A DNA stretch of 64,000 nt from positions 1 through 64,000 of the forward strand of contig NZ_FMBA01000006.1 in assembly GCF_900094935.1 (NCBI RefSeq), given 5' to 3'. Shown here piece by piece: positions 39,933 through 49,215 of the stretch; the stretch's first letter is position 1; each line of letters begins with the position of its first letter. The notes beneath the pieces were generated by a model. It was not told where the DNA came from. It was given only the letters and a program-made list of their open reading frames with translations, and did no database searches. The position numbers and the translations under genes were made by a program. The DNA is from Gilliamella intestini. Its GTDB lineage: Bacteria > Pseudomonadota > Gammaproteobacteria > Enterobacterales > Orbaceae.

Positions 39933-40157
39933 ACGTAAGCTGTACTATTGGCTATTTACTCAACTATTTGCTTTTTCAGGTAAATATTTTTGTAAAAAAT
40001 ATTCAGGAGTCTATACCGTCTGGAGATTAAAAAAATAATAATATTGAGGCAAAATTTGAATTAAGGTTTGGCATTATCGCAAATATTCAACAAGTTAAAG
40101 AATTGAAAACAAATATTAAGCCATTTTGGGAAAAACGGGTTATGCCCGTTCTAAGAA

Positions 40158-40200
40158 TTATTTAATCATGAAATGTAAACAACTCGATGTTTTCCTACAT
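40158..40200 (+). repeat. IS481 remnant 3' end, copy B
   Basis: Matches 39891-39932 in nearly every position, including ACAACTCG.TGTTTTCCTACAT. It points to two insertions, or a duplication, of the same element. Confidence 0.75.
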
Positions 40201-40281
40201 GTTGTATCGCTAGATTATTTTTAACTGAACTATCGGTCTGGAAAGCCTGTGTTTCTTGATGCTATAGCGAATAAAAATGTT

Positions 40282-40350
40282 TAAATCCTCTTTTACATTT
40301 ATCATAGAGAATTTTCTACTTTCGGGTCGTATTATTTAGGGGATAGTTAA
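40282..40350. repeat. Dispersed repeat family II, copy 1
   Basis: Shares TAAAT..TCTTTTA..TTTAT.ATAGA.AATTTTCTACTT and the following GTA.TATTT-AG.GG..AGTTA with 48337-48406 (roughly 70 percent by eye). In this copy CGTATTATTTA also pairs with TAGAATAGTACG at 40354-40365. Confidence 0.6.
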
Positions 40351-40396
40351 AAATAGAATAGTACGATTTGGTTTTTAAATGATCTTTGTAGGAAGA

Positions 40397-40484
40397 TGGC
40401 GGAAGCGCAGAGATTCGAACTCTGGGAGGGTCGCCCCTCGCCGGTTTTCAAGACCGGTGCTTTCAACCGCTCAGCCACACTTCC
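40397..40484 (-). tRNA. tRNA-Ser, anticodon UGA
   Basis: On the minus strand an 88-nt cloverleaf with encoded CCA: acceptor stem GGAAGTG/CGCTTCC, discriminator G, anticodon stem ACCGGTC..AACCGG with loop CTTGAAA (anticodon TGA), a long variable arm (GCGAGGGGCGACCCTCC) typical of tRNA-Ser, and T-loop AGAGTTCGAATCTCT. It is nearly identical to the E. coli tRNA-Ser1. Its 3' end faces the accessory region at 36292-40396, the usual side for integration of mobile DNA. Confidence 0.97.
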
Positions 40485-40677
40485 GCAATGGCTGTGAATA
40501 TTAAAGGAGACTTGCTTATTTGTAAATAGCTATTTTAAGATTTTTTATTGTTTGCTTTAAATTTCATCAAATTTTATGAGGATCAGGCAAGCGATGGTGC
40601 ATTAGTCATCAAAATTAGTGTTGGTTTTTGATTAATTGAGTATAATATAACGCAAATTAAATAATATGCTTTAAAAA

Positions 40678-40995
40678 ATGTTAGATCAGATAGAAACCGA
40701 TGATAAAGGTTATTTAAATAATTGGCAGGATTGGACTGTTGAGTTGGTTCCTGAATTGGCCACCAAAGAAGGCATTGATTTAACCGATGCTCATTGGGAA
40801 GTTATCTTATTTGTTCGTGATTTTTACTTAGAATATAAAACCTCACCGGCTATACGTGCATTAGTTAAAGCGATGGAAAAGAAATTTGGTGCAGAAAAGG
40901 GCAATAGTCGTTATTTATATAAGTTATTTCCAGATGGTCCAGCCAAACAAGCAACTAAACTTGCTGGTTTACCAAAACCCGTTAAATGTATATAG
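40678..40995 (+). CDS. tusE: Sulfur relay protein TusE
   Basis: DsrC-family protein that accepts sulfur from TusBCD and hands it to MnmA for 2-thiouridine in tRNA wobble positions. The 105-aa protein has the family core [17 protein letters not shown] near 9-25, [15 protein letters not shown] near 39 and the penultimate active cysteine in KPVKCI. It is followed by ftsB after 21 bp. Between tRNA-Ser and this gene (40485-40677) I see no other feature. Confidence 0.93.
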   Translation: MLDQIETDDKGYLNNWQDWTVELVPELATKEGIDLTDAHWEVILFVRDFYLEYKTSPAIRALVKAMEKKFGAEKGNSRYLYKLFPDGPAKQATKLAGLPKPVKCI

Positions 40996-41016
40996 ATAAA
41001 GGATAATATTAAGCTA

Positions 41017-41313
41017 ATGATAAGATGGAAGCTCCCTTTATTATTACTAGTCGTGTTTGGTTATCTGCAATATGCTTTATGGTGTGGTAAAAATAACGTG
41101 TACGATTATCGAGATAATGTCGAAATGTTAGTCAATTTGCGTGCTGATAATGAAAAATTAAAGGCTCGTAATGAGCAAATGTTTGCTGAAATTAATGATT
41201 TACAACGAGGTTATGAAGCAATAGAGGAGCGTGCACGTAGTCATTTAGGGATGGTTAAAGCTAATGAATCTTTCTATCGAATTATTATTGATTCGGATAC
41301 AAAAAAACAATAA
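41017..41313 (+). CDS. ftsB: Cell division protein FtsB
   Basis: Small bitopic divisome protein that pairs with FtsL. The 98-aa protein has an N-terminal membrane helix (about 5-21), a coiled coil (VEMLVNLRADNEKLKARNEQ) and the conserved ERARSHLGMVKANE ending near 70-83. It is one base overlapped with ispD (TAATG), the same ftsB-ispD-ispF order as E. coli. Confidence 0.94.
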   Translation: MIRWKLPLLLLVVFGYLQYALWCGKNNVYDYRDNVEMLVNLRADNEKLKARNEQMFAEINDLQRGYEAIEERARSHLGMVKANESFYRIIIDSDTKKQ

Positions 41314-42026
41314 TGCATAACGTAAATAATCTTAATAATATTATTGCTATTGTGCCGGCAGCAGGAATTGGTAGCCGTATGAATAGCCAAATTCCCAAGC
41401 AATACCTAAAAATCGCTTCAAAGACGATTTTAGAACATACGTTACATAAATTATTAACGCATCCTCAAATTACTCAAGTTATTGTTGTAATCAGTCCTGA
41501 AGATCATCTATTTAACACCCTTTCGATCGCCTTGCATGATAAGATTAAAATGACGTTAGGCGGTGAAACTCGTGCTGATTCTGTTTTAGCCGGATTAAAA
41601 TTGCTGAATGATGAACAGTGGGCATTAGTTCATGATGCTGCAAGGCCTTGTGTTGATCATGATGATATTACGCGCTTGATTGAAACGGTAACAAATAAAA
41701 AGCAAGGTGGTATATTAGCTACTCGTATTAGCGATACGGTTAAACGAGCTTATCGAAATAATGATACGGTTATTGATTATTCTGAAGACCGAACTTATTT
41801 ATGGGGCGCTGCTACTCCTCAACTGTTTAATGCTGGCGAACTAAAATCATGTTTGCAACAAGCTCTAAATGACCATGTTGCCATTACTGACGAAGCTTCA
41901 GCCATTGAGTATTGTGGTGGGCATCCTTTATTAGTTGAGTGTCGTGGGGATAATATAAAAATAACCCGTCCTGAAGATTTAGCTTTAGCAACTTTTTATT
42001 TAACTAAGCAAACTCCAAATAGGTAA
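41313..42026 (+). CDS. ispD: 2-C-methyl-D-erythritol 4-phosphate cytidylyltransferase
   Basis: Third step of the MEP isoprenoid pathway, making CDP-methylerythritol. The 237-aa protein has [20 protein letters not shown] near 12-31, [13 protein letters not shown] near 108, and [10 protein letters not shown] near 220. It overlaps ftsB by one base and is followed 4 bp later by ispF, which acts two steps on in the same pathway. Confidence 0.96.
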   Translation: MHNVNNLNNIIAIVPAAGIGSRMNSQIPKQYLKIASKTILEHTLHKLLTHPQITQVIVVISPEDHLFNTLSIALHDKIKMTLGGETRADSVLAGLKLLNDEQWALVHDAARPCVDHDDITRLIETVTNKKQGGILATRISDTVKRAYRNNDTVIDYSEDRTYLWGAATPQLFNAGELKSCLQQALNDHVAITDEASAIEYCGGHPLLVECRGDNIKITRPEDLALATFYLTKQTPNR

Positions 42027-42030
42027 AAGT

Positions 42031-42516
42031 ATGAGAATAGGACAAGGTTTTGATGTGCATAAGTTTGGTGGTGAGGGTCCTATAACTCTTGCTGGGGTAA
42101 AAATTCCTTATCAATATGGCCTTGTTGCTCACTCTGATGGTGATGTTGTGTTACATGCAATAACCGATGCTTTAATTGGCGCATTGGCATTAGGTGACAT
42201 CGGTAAGCTATTTCCTGATACAGATCCTAAATATAAAGGTATAGATAGTCGAATATTATTGAAAGATGTGTATACCCTTGTTCAAGCTAAAGGTTATGAA
42301 TTAGTTAATTTAGATACTACTATTATTGCCCAAGAACCTAAAATGCGACCTCATGTTGATCAAATGCGAGTTAATATAGCAGAAGATCTGAAAGTTCATT
42401 TTGATCAAATTAGTGTAAAGGCAACAACAACTGAACAATTAGGCTTTACTGGGCGTAAAGAAGGCATTGCTTGCCAAACGGTAGTGTTATTAAGTAAAAA
42501 ATCCGAAACAGTTTAA
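42031..42516 (+). CDS. ispF: 2-C-methyl-D-erythritol 2,4-cyclodiphosphate synthase
   Basis: Zinc enzyme of the fifth MEP-pathway step. The 161-aa protein has the metal ligands in [10 protein letters not shown] near 4 (Asp, His) and [19 protein letters not shown] near 33-51 (His), [10 protein letters not shown] near 53, and [14 protein letters not shown] near 132. Length is as usual (about 159). Confidence 0.96.
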   Translation: MRIGQGFDVHKFGGEGPITLAGVKIPYQYGLVAHSDGDVVLHAITDALIGALALGDIGKLFPDTDPKYKGIDSRILLKDVYTLVQAKGYELVNLDTTIIAQEPKMRPHVDQMRVNIAEDLKVHFDQISVKATTTEQLGFTGRKEGIACQTVVLLSKKSETV

Positions 42517-42537
42517 ATTATACAATAGGCGATAATA

Positions 42538-43560
42538 GTGTTAGCACAACTTAATTATTTATATGGTAAACCGACCACTAAAGGACAATACAAGCAACAA
42601 TACGAAGATTTTAATGTGACAGAAGATCTTGGCTTTGAATTGACTGGTGAAGGTGAACATGTTTTAGTTTTTTTGCAAAAACGTGATTGTAATACCCTAT
42701 TTGTGGCCGAACAGTTGGCTAAATATGTCGGTATTTCGCCAAAGTTAGTAAGTTATGCAGGATTGAAAGATCGTCACGCAGTAACTCAACAGTGGTTTAG
42801 CTTACATATGCCTGGTCAGCAAACACCTGACTTTTCGGCATTTGATTTAGCATGTTGTGAAATATTAGACGTTACTCGGCATAATAAAAAATTAAAAATT
42901 GGTGCTTTAAAGGGAAATTATTTTAAAATTATTTTAAGAGATTTAAGTAACCAACCCGAAATCGAATCTAAATTAGCATTAATCAAACAACACGGCGTAC
43001 CTAATTATTTTGGTGAACAGCGTTTTGGTCGTGATGGAAATAATATTACTCAAGCCATAAGTTGGGCTAAAGGTGAAATTTCGGTAAAAGATCGCAAAAA
43101 ACGCAGTTTTTATCTTTCAGCAGCACGAAGTGCAATTTTTAATGATATTGTCAGCCAACGAATTGCACAAAACTTACAGCAAACCGTGCTTGATGGCGAT
43201 ATATTACAATTAGCACAGCGCAATAGTTGGTTTGTTGCACAGAATGATGAATTAACACTGTTACAACAGCGCTTAGATAGCGGTGAACTTAATATTACAG
43301 CACCTATGATAGGCGATTCCCCACTCGGTACTTTGTGTAAAGCACTAGAGTTTGAGCAAAAATGTTTAGAAACTTGGTCTGAATTTAATGATTTATTTAA
43401 AAAAGAGCGAGTAGAAACAGCAAGGCGATCCATATTGTTACGAGCACATCAGCTTAATTGGCAATGGTTAGATGAGCATAGTCTCGAACTCAATTTTTAT
43501 TTGCCATCAGGTTGTTATGCAACAAGTGTGATACGTGAACTAATAATAGAAAATGAGTAG
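42538..43560 (+). CDS. truD: tRNA pseudouridine(13) synthase
   Basis: Forms pseudouridine 13 in tRNA-Glu. The 340-aa protein begins at a GTG with AGGCG seven bases ahead. It has [17 protein letters not shown] near 24-40, the catalytic Asp in [16 protein letters not shown] near 74-89, and [16 protein letters not shown] near 151-166. It follows ispF after 21 bp. In E. coli surE comes next; here pcm follows directly. Confidence 0.94.
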   Translation: MLAQLNYLYGKPTTKGQYKQQYEDFNVTEDLGFELTGEGEHVLVFLQKRDCNTLFVAEQLAKYVGISPKLVSYAGLKDRHAVTQQWFSLHMPGQQTPDFSAFDLACCEILDVTRHNKKLKIGALKGNYFKIILRDLSNQPEIESKLALIKQHGVPNYFGEQRFGRDGNNITQAISWAKGEISVKDRKKRSFYLSAARSAIFNDIVSQRIAQNLQQTVLDGDILQLAQRNSWFVAQNDELTLLQQRLDSGELNITAPMIGDSPLGTLCKALEFEQKCLETWSEFNDLFKKERVETARRSILLRAHQLNWQWLDEHSLELNFYLPSGCYATSVIRELIIENE

Positions 43561-43565
43561 CCCAA

Positions 43566-44192
43566 ATGCAAAGTTTAAAAATGCAATCCTTAATTAAATT
43601 CTTGCGTCAACAAGGCATAAAAGATGAGCGCGTTTTAAATGCTATTGCCAGTGTTCCTCGGGAACACTTTGTTGATGAAGCGCTTTCGCATCAAGCTTAT
43701 GATAATCGTCCATTGCCAATTGGCAGTGGTCAGACCATTTCTCAACCTTATATTGTAGCAAAGATGACAGAGCTATTAAGATTAGAACCACACTCCAAAG
43801 TGCTTGAAATCGGCACAGGGTCAGGGTATCAAACTGCCGTTTTAGCTAAATTAGTTGAAAATGTCTGTTCAGTAGAACGAATAAAAAGCCTACAATGGAA
43901 TACTAAGCGCCGTTTAAAGCAACTTGATATTCATAACATTGCAACGCGCCATGGTGATGGTTGGTTAGGTTGGCCTGAGCGTGGACCATTTGATGGCATC
44001 ATTGTTACCGCCGCCGCATCTGAAGTACCACAAAGCCTATTAGAACAGCTAGCCGATAAAGGTCGATTAGTGATTCCAGTTGGTGAAAATAAACAATTTT
44101 TACAACTAATTGAACGTGTTGGCAATAGCTTTTTAGCTAAAAATATGGGCGAGGTCATATTTGTACCTTTGGTTAAAGGCGATATAGAATAA
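43566..44192 (+). CDS. pcm: Protein-L-isoaspartate O-methyltransferase
   Basis: Methylates isoaspartyl residues in aged proteins using SAM. The 208-aa protein matches E. coli Pcm: [11 protein letters not shown] near 29, the [19 protein letters not shown] block near 52, the SAM loop [15 protein letters not shown] near 79, VERIKSLQW near 99 and RHGDGWLGW near 121. An in-frame ATG five codons in is an alternative start. It is 5 bp after truD; surE before it and nlpD-rpoS after it are missing. Confidence 0.93.
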   Translation: MQSLKMQSLIKFLRQQGIKDERVLNAIASVPREHFVDEALSHQAYDNRPLPIGSGQTISQPYIVAKMTELLRLEPHSKVLEIGTGSGYQTAVLAKLVENVCSVERIKSLQWNTKRRLKQLDIHNIATRHGDGWLGWPERGPFDGIIVTAAASEVPQSLLEQLADKGRLVIPVGENKQFLQLIERVGNSFLAKNMGEVIFVPLVKGDIE

Positions 44193-44223
44193 TGATTTCT
44201 CATCACAAATTAAATAGTTACTC

Positions 44224-44304
44224 ATTTTAGCGGATAGTTTGGTTAACTTATTATTTCATTTATAAATTGAAAGAATAATGATTTATCTAACTACCCACTA
44301 AAAT
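44224..44304. repeat. MITE-like element with 16-bp inverted ends, 3' of pcm
   Basis: ATTTTAGCGGATAGTT at 44224-44239 is repeated inverted at 44289-44304 (14 of 16 match) around about 49 bp of AT-rich DNA. In addition AGAATAATGATTT occurs twice, at 44186-44198 (over the pcm stop) and 44272-44284. No coding capacity. It could also act as the transcription end for convergent pcm and rsgA. Confidence 0.5.
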
Positions 44305-44315
44305 GGTACAACTGG

Positions 44316-45353
44316 TTATTTATAGCTTTTATTAGTTTTTGCCTTAACTTCTTGCATTGACTGCAAAATTCGATGATAGTTATCTAACCTTGATTGAGCA
44401 ATTTCACCATCTTGCACGGCTTTTTGTAGTAAACACCCTGGCGTATCAAAATGGTTACAATCACGAAAATGGCAACCGCCCAAATAATTATTAAACTCTT
44501 TAAAACCACTAATCACTTGCTGTGGCTCTAAGTGCCATAATCCGAATTCACGGATCCCTGGAGAATCAATAATATCACCACCGTTTGGTAAGTGATAAAG
44601 CCGAGAGGATGTGGTTGTATGTTGACCAAGTCCTGATATTTCTGAAATATCCCCTGTCATGGCTGATTGTGATTGATGCGGTAACAGCAAATTAATAATA
44701 CTTGATTTACCCACACCAGACTGACCCACTAAGATAGAAATCTTACCTTGCAAAATATCTTGTAATACCGCGATACCTTGTTGATGCTGGCATGAAACAT
44801 ACAACACTTGATAACCAATTTTAGTATAAATAGCCAACTGGCTTTCAATATTTTCTCGCTCGGCATCGTTTAACAAATCAATTTTATTTAAAACAATAAT
44901 TGGTCTTATCTCTGTTGCTTCACAAGCAACTAAATAACGGTCAATAATATTAAGAGATAACTCTGGCAATACTGCCGATATAATCACAATTTGATCCACA
45001 TTTGCCGCAACGGGTTTAACGCCATCATAAAAATCAGGCCGAACCAATTCAGAATGCCTAGGATGAACCGCTTCAATCACACCATTGGTATTAGGCTCTA
45101 AACTTTCACGCCACACCACTTTATCGCCAGTGACTAACGAAGGCAAAGTTCGACGAATACTACAGCGATAAATATTGCCGGTACTATCTTCAACATCAGC
45201 CGATTTACCAAAACGACTAATAACCACACCATCGCGCGGTGATGAAAAGTTAGATAAACTTTCATCTTGCTTTGTTGCTAACCGTTGTTGATGTTTATCT
45301 GCCATGCGTCTTTTTTGATTATTGGATAATTGAATTTTTGCCATAGTACTCAT
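44316..45353 (-). CDS. rsgA: Ribosome small-subunit-dependent GTPase A
   Basis: Circularly permuted GTPase that helps late maturation of the 30S subunit. The 345-aa protein has an OB fold at the N side, then the G motifs in permuted order: NKIDLL near 156 (G4), [16 protein letters not shown] near 216-231 (G1), DSPGIREFG near 265 (G3). The zinc domain follows with Cys/His in [19 protein letters not shown] near 293-311. ATG 45344 is an alternative start. It is divergent from orn, as in E. coli. Confidence 0.95.
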   Translation of the reverse strand: MSTMAKIQLSNNQKRRMADKHQQRLATKQDESLSNFSSPRDGVVISRFGKSADVEDSTGNIYRCSIRRTLPSLVTGDKVVWRESLEPNTNGVIEAVHPRHSELVRPDFYDGVKPVAANVDQIVIISAVLPELSLNIIDRYLVACEATEIRPIIVLNKIDLLNDAERENIESQLAIYTKIGYQVLYVSCQHQQGIAVLQDILQGKISILVGQSGVGKSSIINLLLPHQSQSAMTGDISEISGLGQHTTTSSRLYHLPNGGDIIDSPGIREFGLWHLEPQQVISGFKEFNNYLGGCHFRDCNHFDTPGCLLQKAVQDGEIAQSRLDNYHRILQSMQEVKAKTNKSYK

Positions 45354-45423
45354 TTTTTACTAAAACAGATTGCCAGTTATGCTACACTACTCAGTATCAA
45401 AAAGAAATTATCTATCACATATT

Positions 45424-45987
45424 ATGACCAAACAAACACAAATTAATAGCAACAATCTAATTTGGATTGATCTTGAAATGACTGGCCTAGATCCTGCCGT
45501 TGATCGCATTATTGAAATTGCAACGATCGTCACCGATTCCGACCTTAATATCCTTGCTGAAGGACCTGTCATTGCCGTTCACCAATCTGATGAGCAATTA
45601 GCACTAATGGACGAATGGAACCAAAACACACATGGCAAATCAGGATTAATTGATCGTGTTCGCCAAAGTACCATCGGCGAACAACAAGCCGAATTACAAA
45701 CCATTGAGTTTTTAAAACAATGGGTGCCAGAAAACAGCTCACCAATTTGTGGCAACACCATAGGGCAAGATCGACGCTTTTTATTTAACTATATGCCTAA
45801 TTTAGAAAGCTATTTTCATTACCGCTATTTAGATGTCAGCACAATTAAAGAGCTAGCCAAACGTTGGAATCCCGAAATATTAAAAGGCATCAGCAAACAA
45901 AGCTCACACCAAGCACTTGAAGATATTCGTGATTCGATTGCTGAATTGGCTTATTATCGCCAACACTTTTTTAACATAACCATTTAA
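45424..45987 (+). CDS. orn: Oligoribonuclease
   Basis: 3'-5' exoribonuclease that degrades 2-5-nt RNAs and pGpG. The frame is open from 45370, but ATG 45424 (187 aa) fits the family start and gives [19 protein letters not shown], with the DEDD Asp and Glu, at about residues 11-29. Further motifs are [15 protein letters not shown] near 106 (Asp) and [13 protein letters not shown] near 159 (His, Asp). It is divergent from rsgA and precedes waaA by 5 bp. Confidence 0.95.
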   Translation: MTKQTQINSNNLIWIDLEMTGLDPAVDRIIEIATIVTDSDLNILAEGPVIAVHQSDEQLALMDEWNQNTHGKSGLIDRVRQSTIGEQQAELQTIEFLKQWVPENSSPICGNTIGQDRRFLFNYMPNLESYFHYRYLDVSTIKELAKRWNPEILKGISKQSSHQALEDIRDSIAELAYYRQHFFNITI

Positions 45988-45992
45988 CTCGT

Positions 45993-47267
45993 ATGCAAAT
46001 TTTATATACTATTTTATTGTATTTGCTACAACCCTTTGTCTGGCTAAGGCTACTCTGGCGTAGCCTTAAAGCGCCAGCTTACCGCAAACGTTGGCTTGAG
46101 CGTTATGGTTTTTGCAAAAACAAAGTCAAGCCCAACGGCATTTTAGTTCATGCTGTATCGGTAGGCGAAACCATCGCCGCAATACCACTTATCCAAGCAC
46201 TTAAGCAACAGTATCCGCATTTACCCATTACTGTCACCACCATGACACCAACAGGATCTGAACGAGTCAAATCGTTACTTGGTGATAGTGTCAGCCATGT
46301 TTATTTACCTTATGATTTACCTTGTGCAATTCATCGGTTTCTAAAAACAGTACAACCAAAGTTAGTAATTATTATGGAAACCGAACTTTGGCCTAACATT
46401 ATTAGCCAATGTCATAACAAAAACATCCCCCTAATTATTGCCAATGCTAGATTATCTGAGCGATCAGCCAACCGATACCGAAAACTCGGTTCAGCCATTA
46501 GCTACTTATTATCAAAAATCAGCACTATTGCCGCACAAAATAAGCAAGACGGCGAACGGTTTATATCATTAGGCTTACCGCCTGACCACTTAACCGTCAC
46601 AGGCAGTATTAAATTTGATATTGAGTTAACCGAACAACAACAGCAAAAAATTGCTACGCTAAAACAGCAATGGCCATTAAATCGCCCAATATTTATTGCC
46701 GCAAGTACCCATAATGGTGAAGACGAAATTATTTTAACGGCCTTTCAACGGTTATTACTCAAACATCCTGATTTATTATTAATTATTGTTCCTCGTCACC
46801 CTGAGCGCTTTAAAACCGTCGAAAAATTAATTAATGATTGCGGATTAAATTATATAAACCGCAGTAGCGGTCAAACTCCTGCTAAACAAACACAAGTCAT
46901 TTTGGGCGACACAATGGGCGAACTGATAGAACTTTATGGCATTGCCAACATCGCCTTTGTTGGGGGAAGCTTAGTAGAGCATGGCGGACATAACCCACTA
47001 GAGCCAGCACTCCATCACATCCCAATTATTAGTGGTAAACACTTTTTCAATTTTAAAGTGATTGGTGAACAACTCATTTCAGCGCAAGGAATGCAAGTTT
47101 GTCAAAGCTCGGCTGATGCAATTTATGCAACGATTGATGCATTGTTAAACAACCAAAATAATCGCCAACAAATGGGTGAAAACGCCTATCAAGTATTAAA
47201 ACAAAATCAAGGAGCATTAGGTCGGCTTCTTGCTATTATCAACCAATATCTTAAAAATAAGGATTAA
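45993..47267 (+). CDS. waaA: Kdo transferase (lipid IVA 3-deoxy-D-manno-octulosonic acid transferase)
   Basis: Adds Kdo to lipid IVA at the inner face of the inner membrane. The 424-aa protein has an N-terminal membrane anchor, WLERYG near 33, HAVSVGETIAAIPL near 51 (catalytic Glu), TTMTPTGSERV near 77, METELWPNII near 126, and the C-terminal GGSLVEHGGHNPLEPA near 326-341. It overlaps hemH by one base (TAATG). Confidence 0.95.
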   Translation: MQILYTILLYLLQPFVWLRLLWRSLKAPAYRKRWLERYGFCKNKVKPNGILVHAVSVGETIAAIPLIQALKQQYPHLPITVTTMTPTGSERVKSLLGDSVSHVYLPYDLPCAIHRFLKTVQPKLVIIMETELWPNIISQCHNKNIPLIIANARLSERSANRYRKLGSAISYLLSKISTIAAQNKQDGERFISLGLPPDHLTVTGSIKFDIELTEQQQQKIATLKQQWPLNRPIFIAASTHNGEDEIILTAFQRLLLKHPDLLLIIVPRHPERFKTVEKLINDCGLNYINRSSGQTPAKQTQVILGDTMGELIELYGIANIAFVGGSLVEHGGHNPLEPALHHIPIISGKHFFNFKVIGEQLISAQGMQVCQSSADAIYATIDALLNNQNNRQQMGENAYQVLKQNQGALGRLLAIINQYLKNKD

Positions 47268-48229
47268 TGGTGAACCAAAAAGAAGGGCTATTACTCGTTA
47301 ACCTAGGCACTCCAAACGCCGCAACGCCAAAAGCCATAACGCAGTATTTAACTGAATTTCTGCTTGATAGGCATGTTGTTGATCTACCTAAACTACTTTG
47401 GTATCCGCTTTTAAAGTACCGCATAATCCCCAAACGGGTACCTTATATTATTAAGCATTACCAAAAAATCTGGATAGAGGGTAGCTCGCCATTATTGCAT
47501 TATAGCCAATTATTATGTAACAAGTTACAGCAGCGTTTACCCAATGTGCAATGTGAATTAGCCATGACCTATGGTGAACCCTCTATGCAATCGGCATTGA
47601 ATAATCTTAGCTCATGTACCAAAATTACGGTATTACCTCTTTTTCCGCAATACTCAACCACCACAACACTTGCGGTAATAGATAAACTTAACCAACTGAT
47701 CACCCTAAATCAAATTATTGCTGAGATTAACTACATTCGTGATTATGCTGATCATCCAAGTTATATCAATGCGCTTTATTTACAAATTAAGCAAGCTTTT
47801 GAAGATCAAGGCGAGCCTGAAATGCTCGTGCTGTCTTACCATGGTATTCCTGAACGTTATATTCACAAACGAAAAGACGATTATATAAAACGCTGTAAAC
47901 TAACCACGCAATTATTAATTGAAAAGTGCCAAAAAAATGACATAAATCTGCCGATTGAAATGGCTTACCAATCCAAATTTGGCAAAGGCAAATGGGTCGA
48001 ACCCAATACCAGTGATGTATTAGAACAGTTAGCCAAGCAAGGCATAAAAAACGTGAACGTTATTTGCCCGGGTTTCTCGGTAGACTGTATTGAAACCCTT
48101 TATGAAATTGATGGAGAAAATCGAGAACTGTTTTTTAATGCAGGCGGAAAAACATTTTATTATATTCCTGCATTAAATGATACGGATTTGCAGGTTGAGT
48201 TGGTAGTGGATTTATTGGTTAATAATTAG
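47267..48229 (+). CDS. hemH: Ferrochelatase
   Basis: Inserts ferrous iron into protoporphyrin IX, the last step of haem synthesis. The 320-aa protein has LLLVNLGTPNAATPKAI near 7-23, the iron-binding His in LSYHGIPERYIHKRKDDY near 193-210, AYQSKFGKGKWVEP near 228 and the conserved Glu in VDCIETLYEID near 261. It is probably translated together with waaA; a terminator follows. Confidence 0.95.
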   Translation: MVNQKEGLLLVNLGTPNAATPKAITQYLTEFLLDRHVVDLPKLLWYPLLKYRIIPKRVPYIIKHYQKIWIEGSSPLLHYSQLLCNKLQQRLPNVQCELAMTYGEPSMQSALNNLSSCTKITVLPLFPQYSTTTTLAVIDKLNQLITLNQIIAEINYIRDYADHPSYINALYLQIKQAFEDQGEPEMLVLSYHGIPERYIHKRKDDYIKRCKLTTQLLIEKCQKNDINLPIEMAYQSKFGKGKWVEPNTSDVLEQLAKQGIKNVNVICPGFSVDCIETLYEIDGENRELFFNAGGKTFYYIPALNDTDLQVELVVDLLVNN

Positions 48230-48255
48230 GGAGTAAGGTGTTCATAAGTTGAATT

Positions 48256-48292
48256 GCCCATGCTTTATTCATGGTAAGATATTGGCTTGGGC
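48256..48292 (+). terminator. Terminator of hemH
   Basis: GCCCA-T-GC and GC-T-TGGGC form the outer stem around a long loop, followed by TTTTTTAT, starting 26 bp after the hemH stop. Confidence 0.65.
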
Positions 48293-48336
48293 TTTTTTAT
48301 ATAGATAAATTTAGTGTTCAGTCATCTTTTTCATGT

Positions 48337-48406
48337 CTAAATTTTCTTTTATTTTTATTATAGATAATTTTCTACTTGTTGGCTGTACTATTTTAGAAGG
48401 GAGTTA
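48337..48406. repeat. Dispersed repeat family II, copy 2
   Basis: Related to 40282-40350 along about 69 bp, with the shared core AATTTTCTACTT and the end GTACTATTTTAGAAGGGAGTTA. It fills most of the gap between convergent hemH and lolA. The same TATTTTAG...AGTT motif forms the ends of the element at 44224-44304. Confidence 0.6.
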
Positions 48407-48443
48407 TTGTTCCATAAACCACCTTTAAGTACTGTAAAATCAA

Positions 48444-49037
48444 CTAACGTTGATCATCAATGGTTACGCCTGCTGGCGGGGTAAATTTAAATTTATTTAG
48501 ATCGACTTTACCTAGTTTTTGATGAGACAAGTCATAAAAGCTACGCTGACCATCTTCTTCAATTATCGTAAAATTTGAGATCATTCCAGTTGGTAAAACC
48601 GAAATCACAAAGTCTTGATTAGAACCATCAGTCGCTTTAAGTGTAAATGAGTTTTGCTTACGTGTAACGTTATAAGCATTCCATATGGAATTGTGGCTAT
48701 CGGTAATAAGTAACATTAATCGGTTATCGATCGCTTTTTTCAAGTCCATTACACTAACTTGTTGAACTGCTGGTGTGTATACCCACATATTCTTTCCATC
48801 AGAAATAATCGATGTTTCATCAGGTTCATTCATCGTCCAATTAAAATAGTAAGGTCTACTAACCCATAAATCGCCTTTACCTTCTTGTACTTGTTGATTA
48901 TCGGCCGTTTTCACATCTTGCGAAAACCTTGCATAAAATCCGTCAATTTTATCTAAACGTTGTTGTAATACTTCTTTATCGCCTGCCCATGCTGATAAAC
49001 TAACTAATGCTCCAATTAAAAGTAAAAACTTTTTCAT
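48444..49037 (-). CDS. lolA: Outer-membrane lipoprotein carrier protein
   Basis: Periplasmic chaperone that carries lipoproteins from LolCDE to LolB. I start it at ATG 49037, behind AAGGA (197 aa). A Sec signal peptide ends at SAWA (about residue 19). The mature protein has the LolA features LDKIDGFYARFSQDV near 28, GDLWVSRPYYFNWTMNEP near 57 with the conserved Arg and aromatic residues, and a C-terminal DLNKFKFTPPAGV. Here it is divergent from rarA, whereas in E. coli the two are in one operon. Confidence 0.94.
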   Translation of the reverse strand: MKKFLLLIGALVSLSAWAGDKEVLQQRLDKIDGFYARFSQDVKTADNQQVQEGKGDLWVSRPYYFNWTMNEPDETSIISDGKNMWVYTPAVQQVSVMDLKKAIDNRLMLLITDSHNSIWNAYNVTRKQNSFTLKATDGSNQDFVISVLPTGMISNFTIIEEDGQRSFYDLSHQKLGKVDLNKFKFTPPAGVTIDDQR

Positions 49038-49215
49038 AACCAATCCTTATGTATTTTTTCTATAAAAATATGTTAAATATATTTTGATTACTATATATGA
49101 TCGAAATATTACCGTTTTTATTCTAGTGGGGGAAGATATTTTCTTTTCTTTTTTCACTTGCAGAATAACAAGTATATAATAGGTTTTATTTTATAAATGC
49201 GGATAAATACCTGCC

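Larger units (their letters stand above)
39911..40396. other. Decayed IS fragments between the IS481 remnant and tRNA-Ser
   Basis: About 486 bp without an intact gene. 40095-40200 is a second, more decayed copy of the IS481 3' end (compare the strings around TTTTGGGAAAAACG and CATGAAATGTAAACAACTCG with 39859-39932). 40282-40350 belongs to a second repeat family also found at 48337-48406. The stretch ends at the 3' end of tRNA-Ser. Confidence 0.65.

Noticed and set aside
36292-40396. Prophage or integrative element with its own integrase
   Set aside because: No integrase, phage structural gene or flanking copy of the tRNA end was visible in the window; only an accessory cluster and IS debris are supported.
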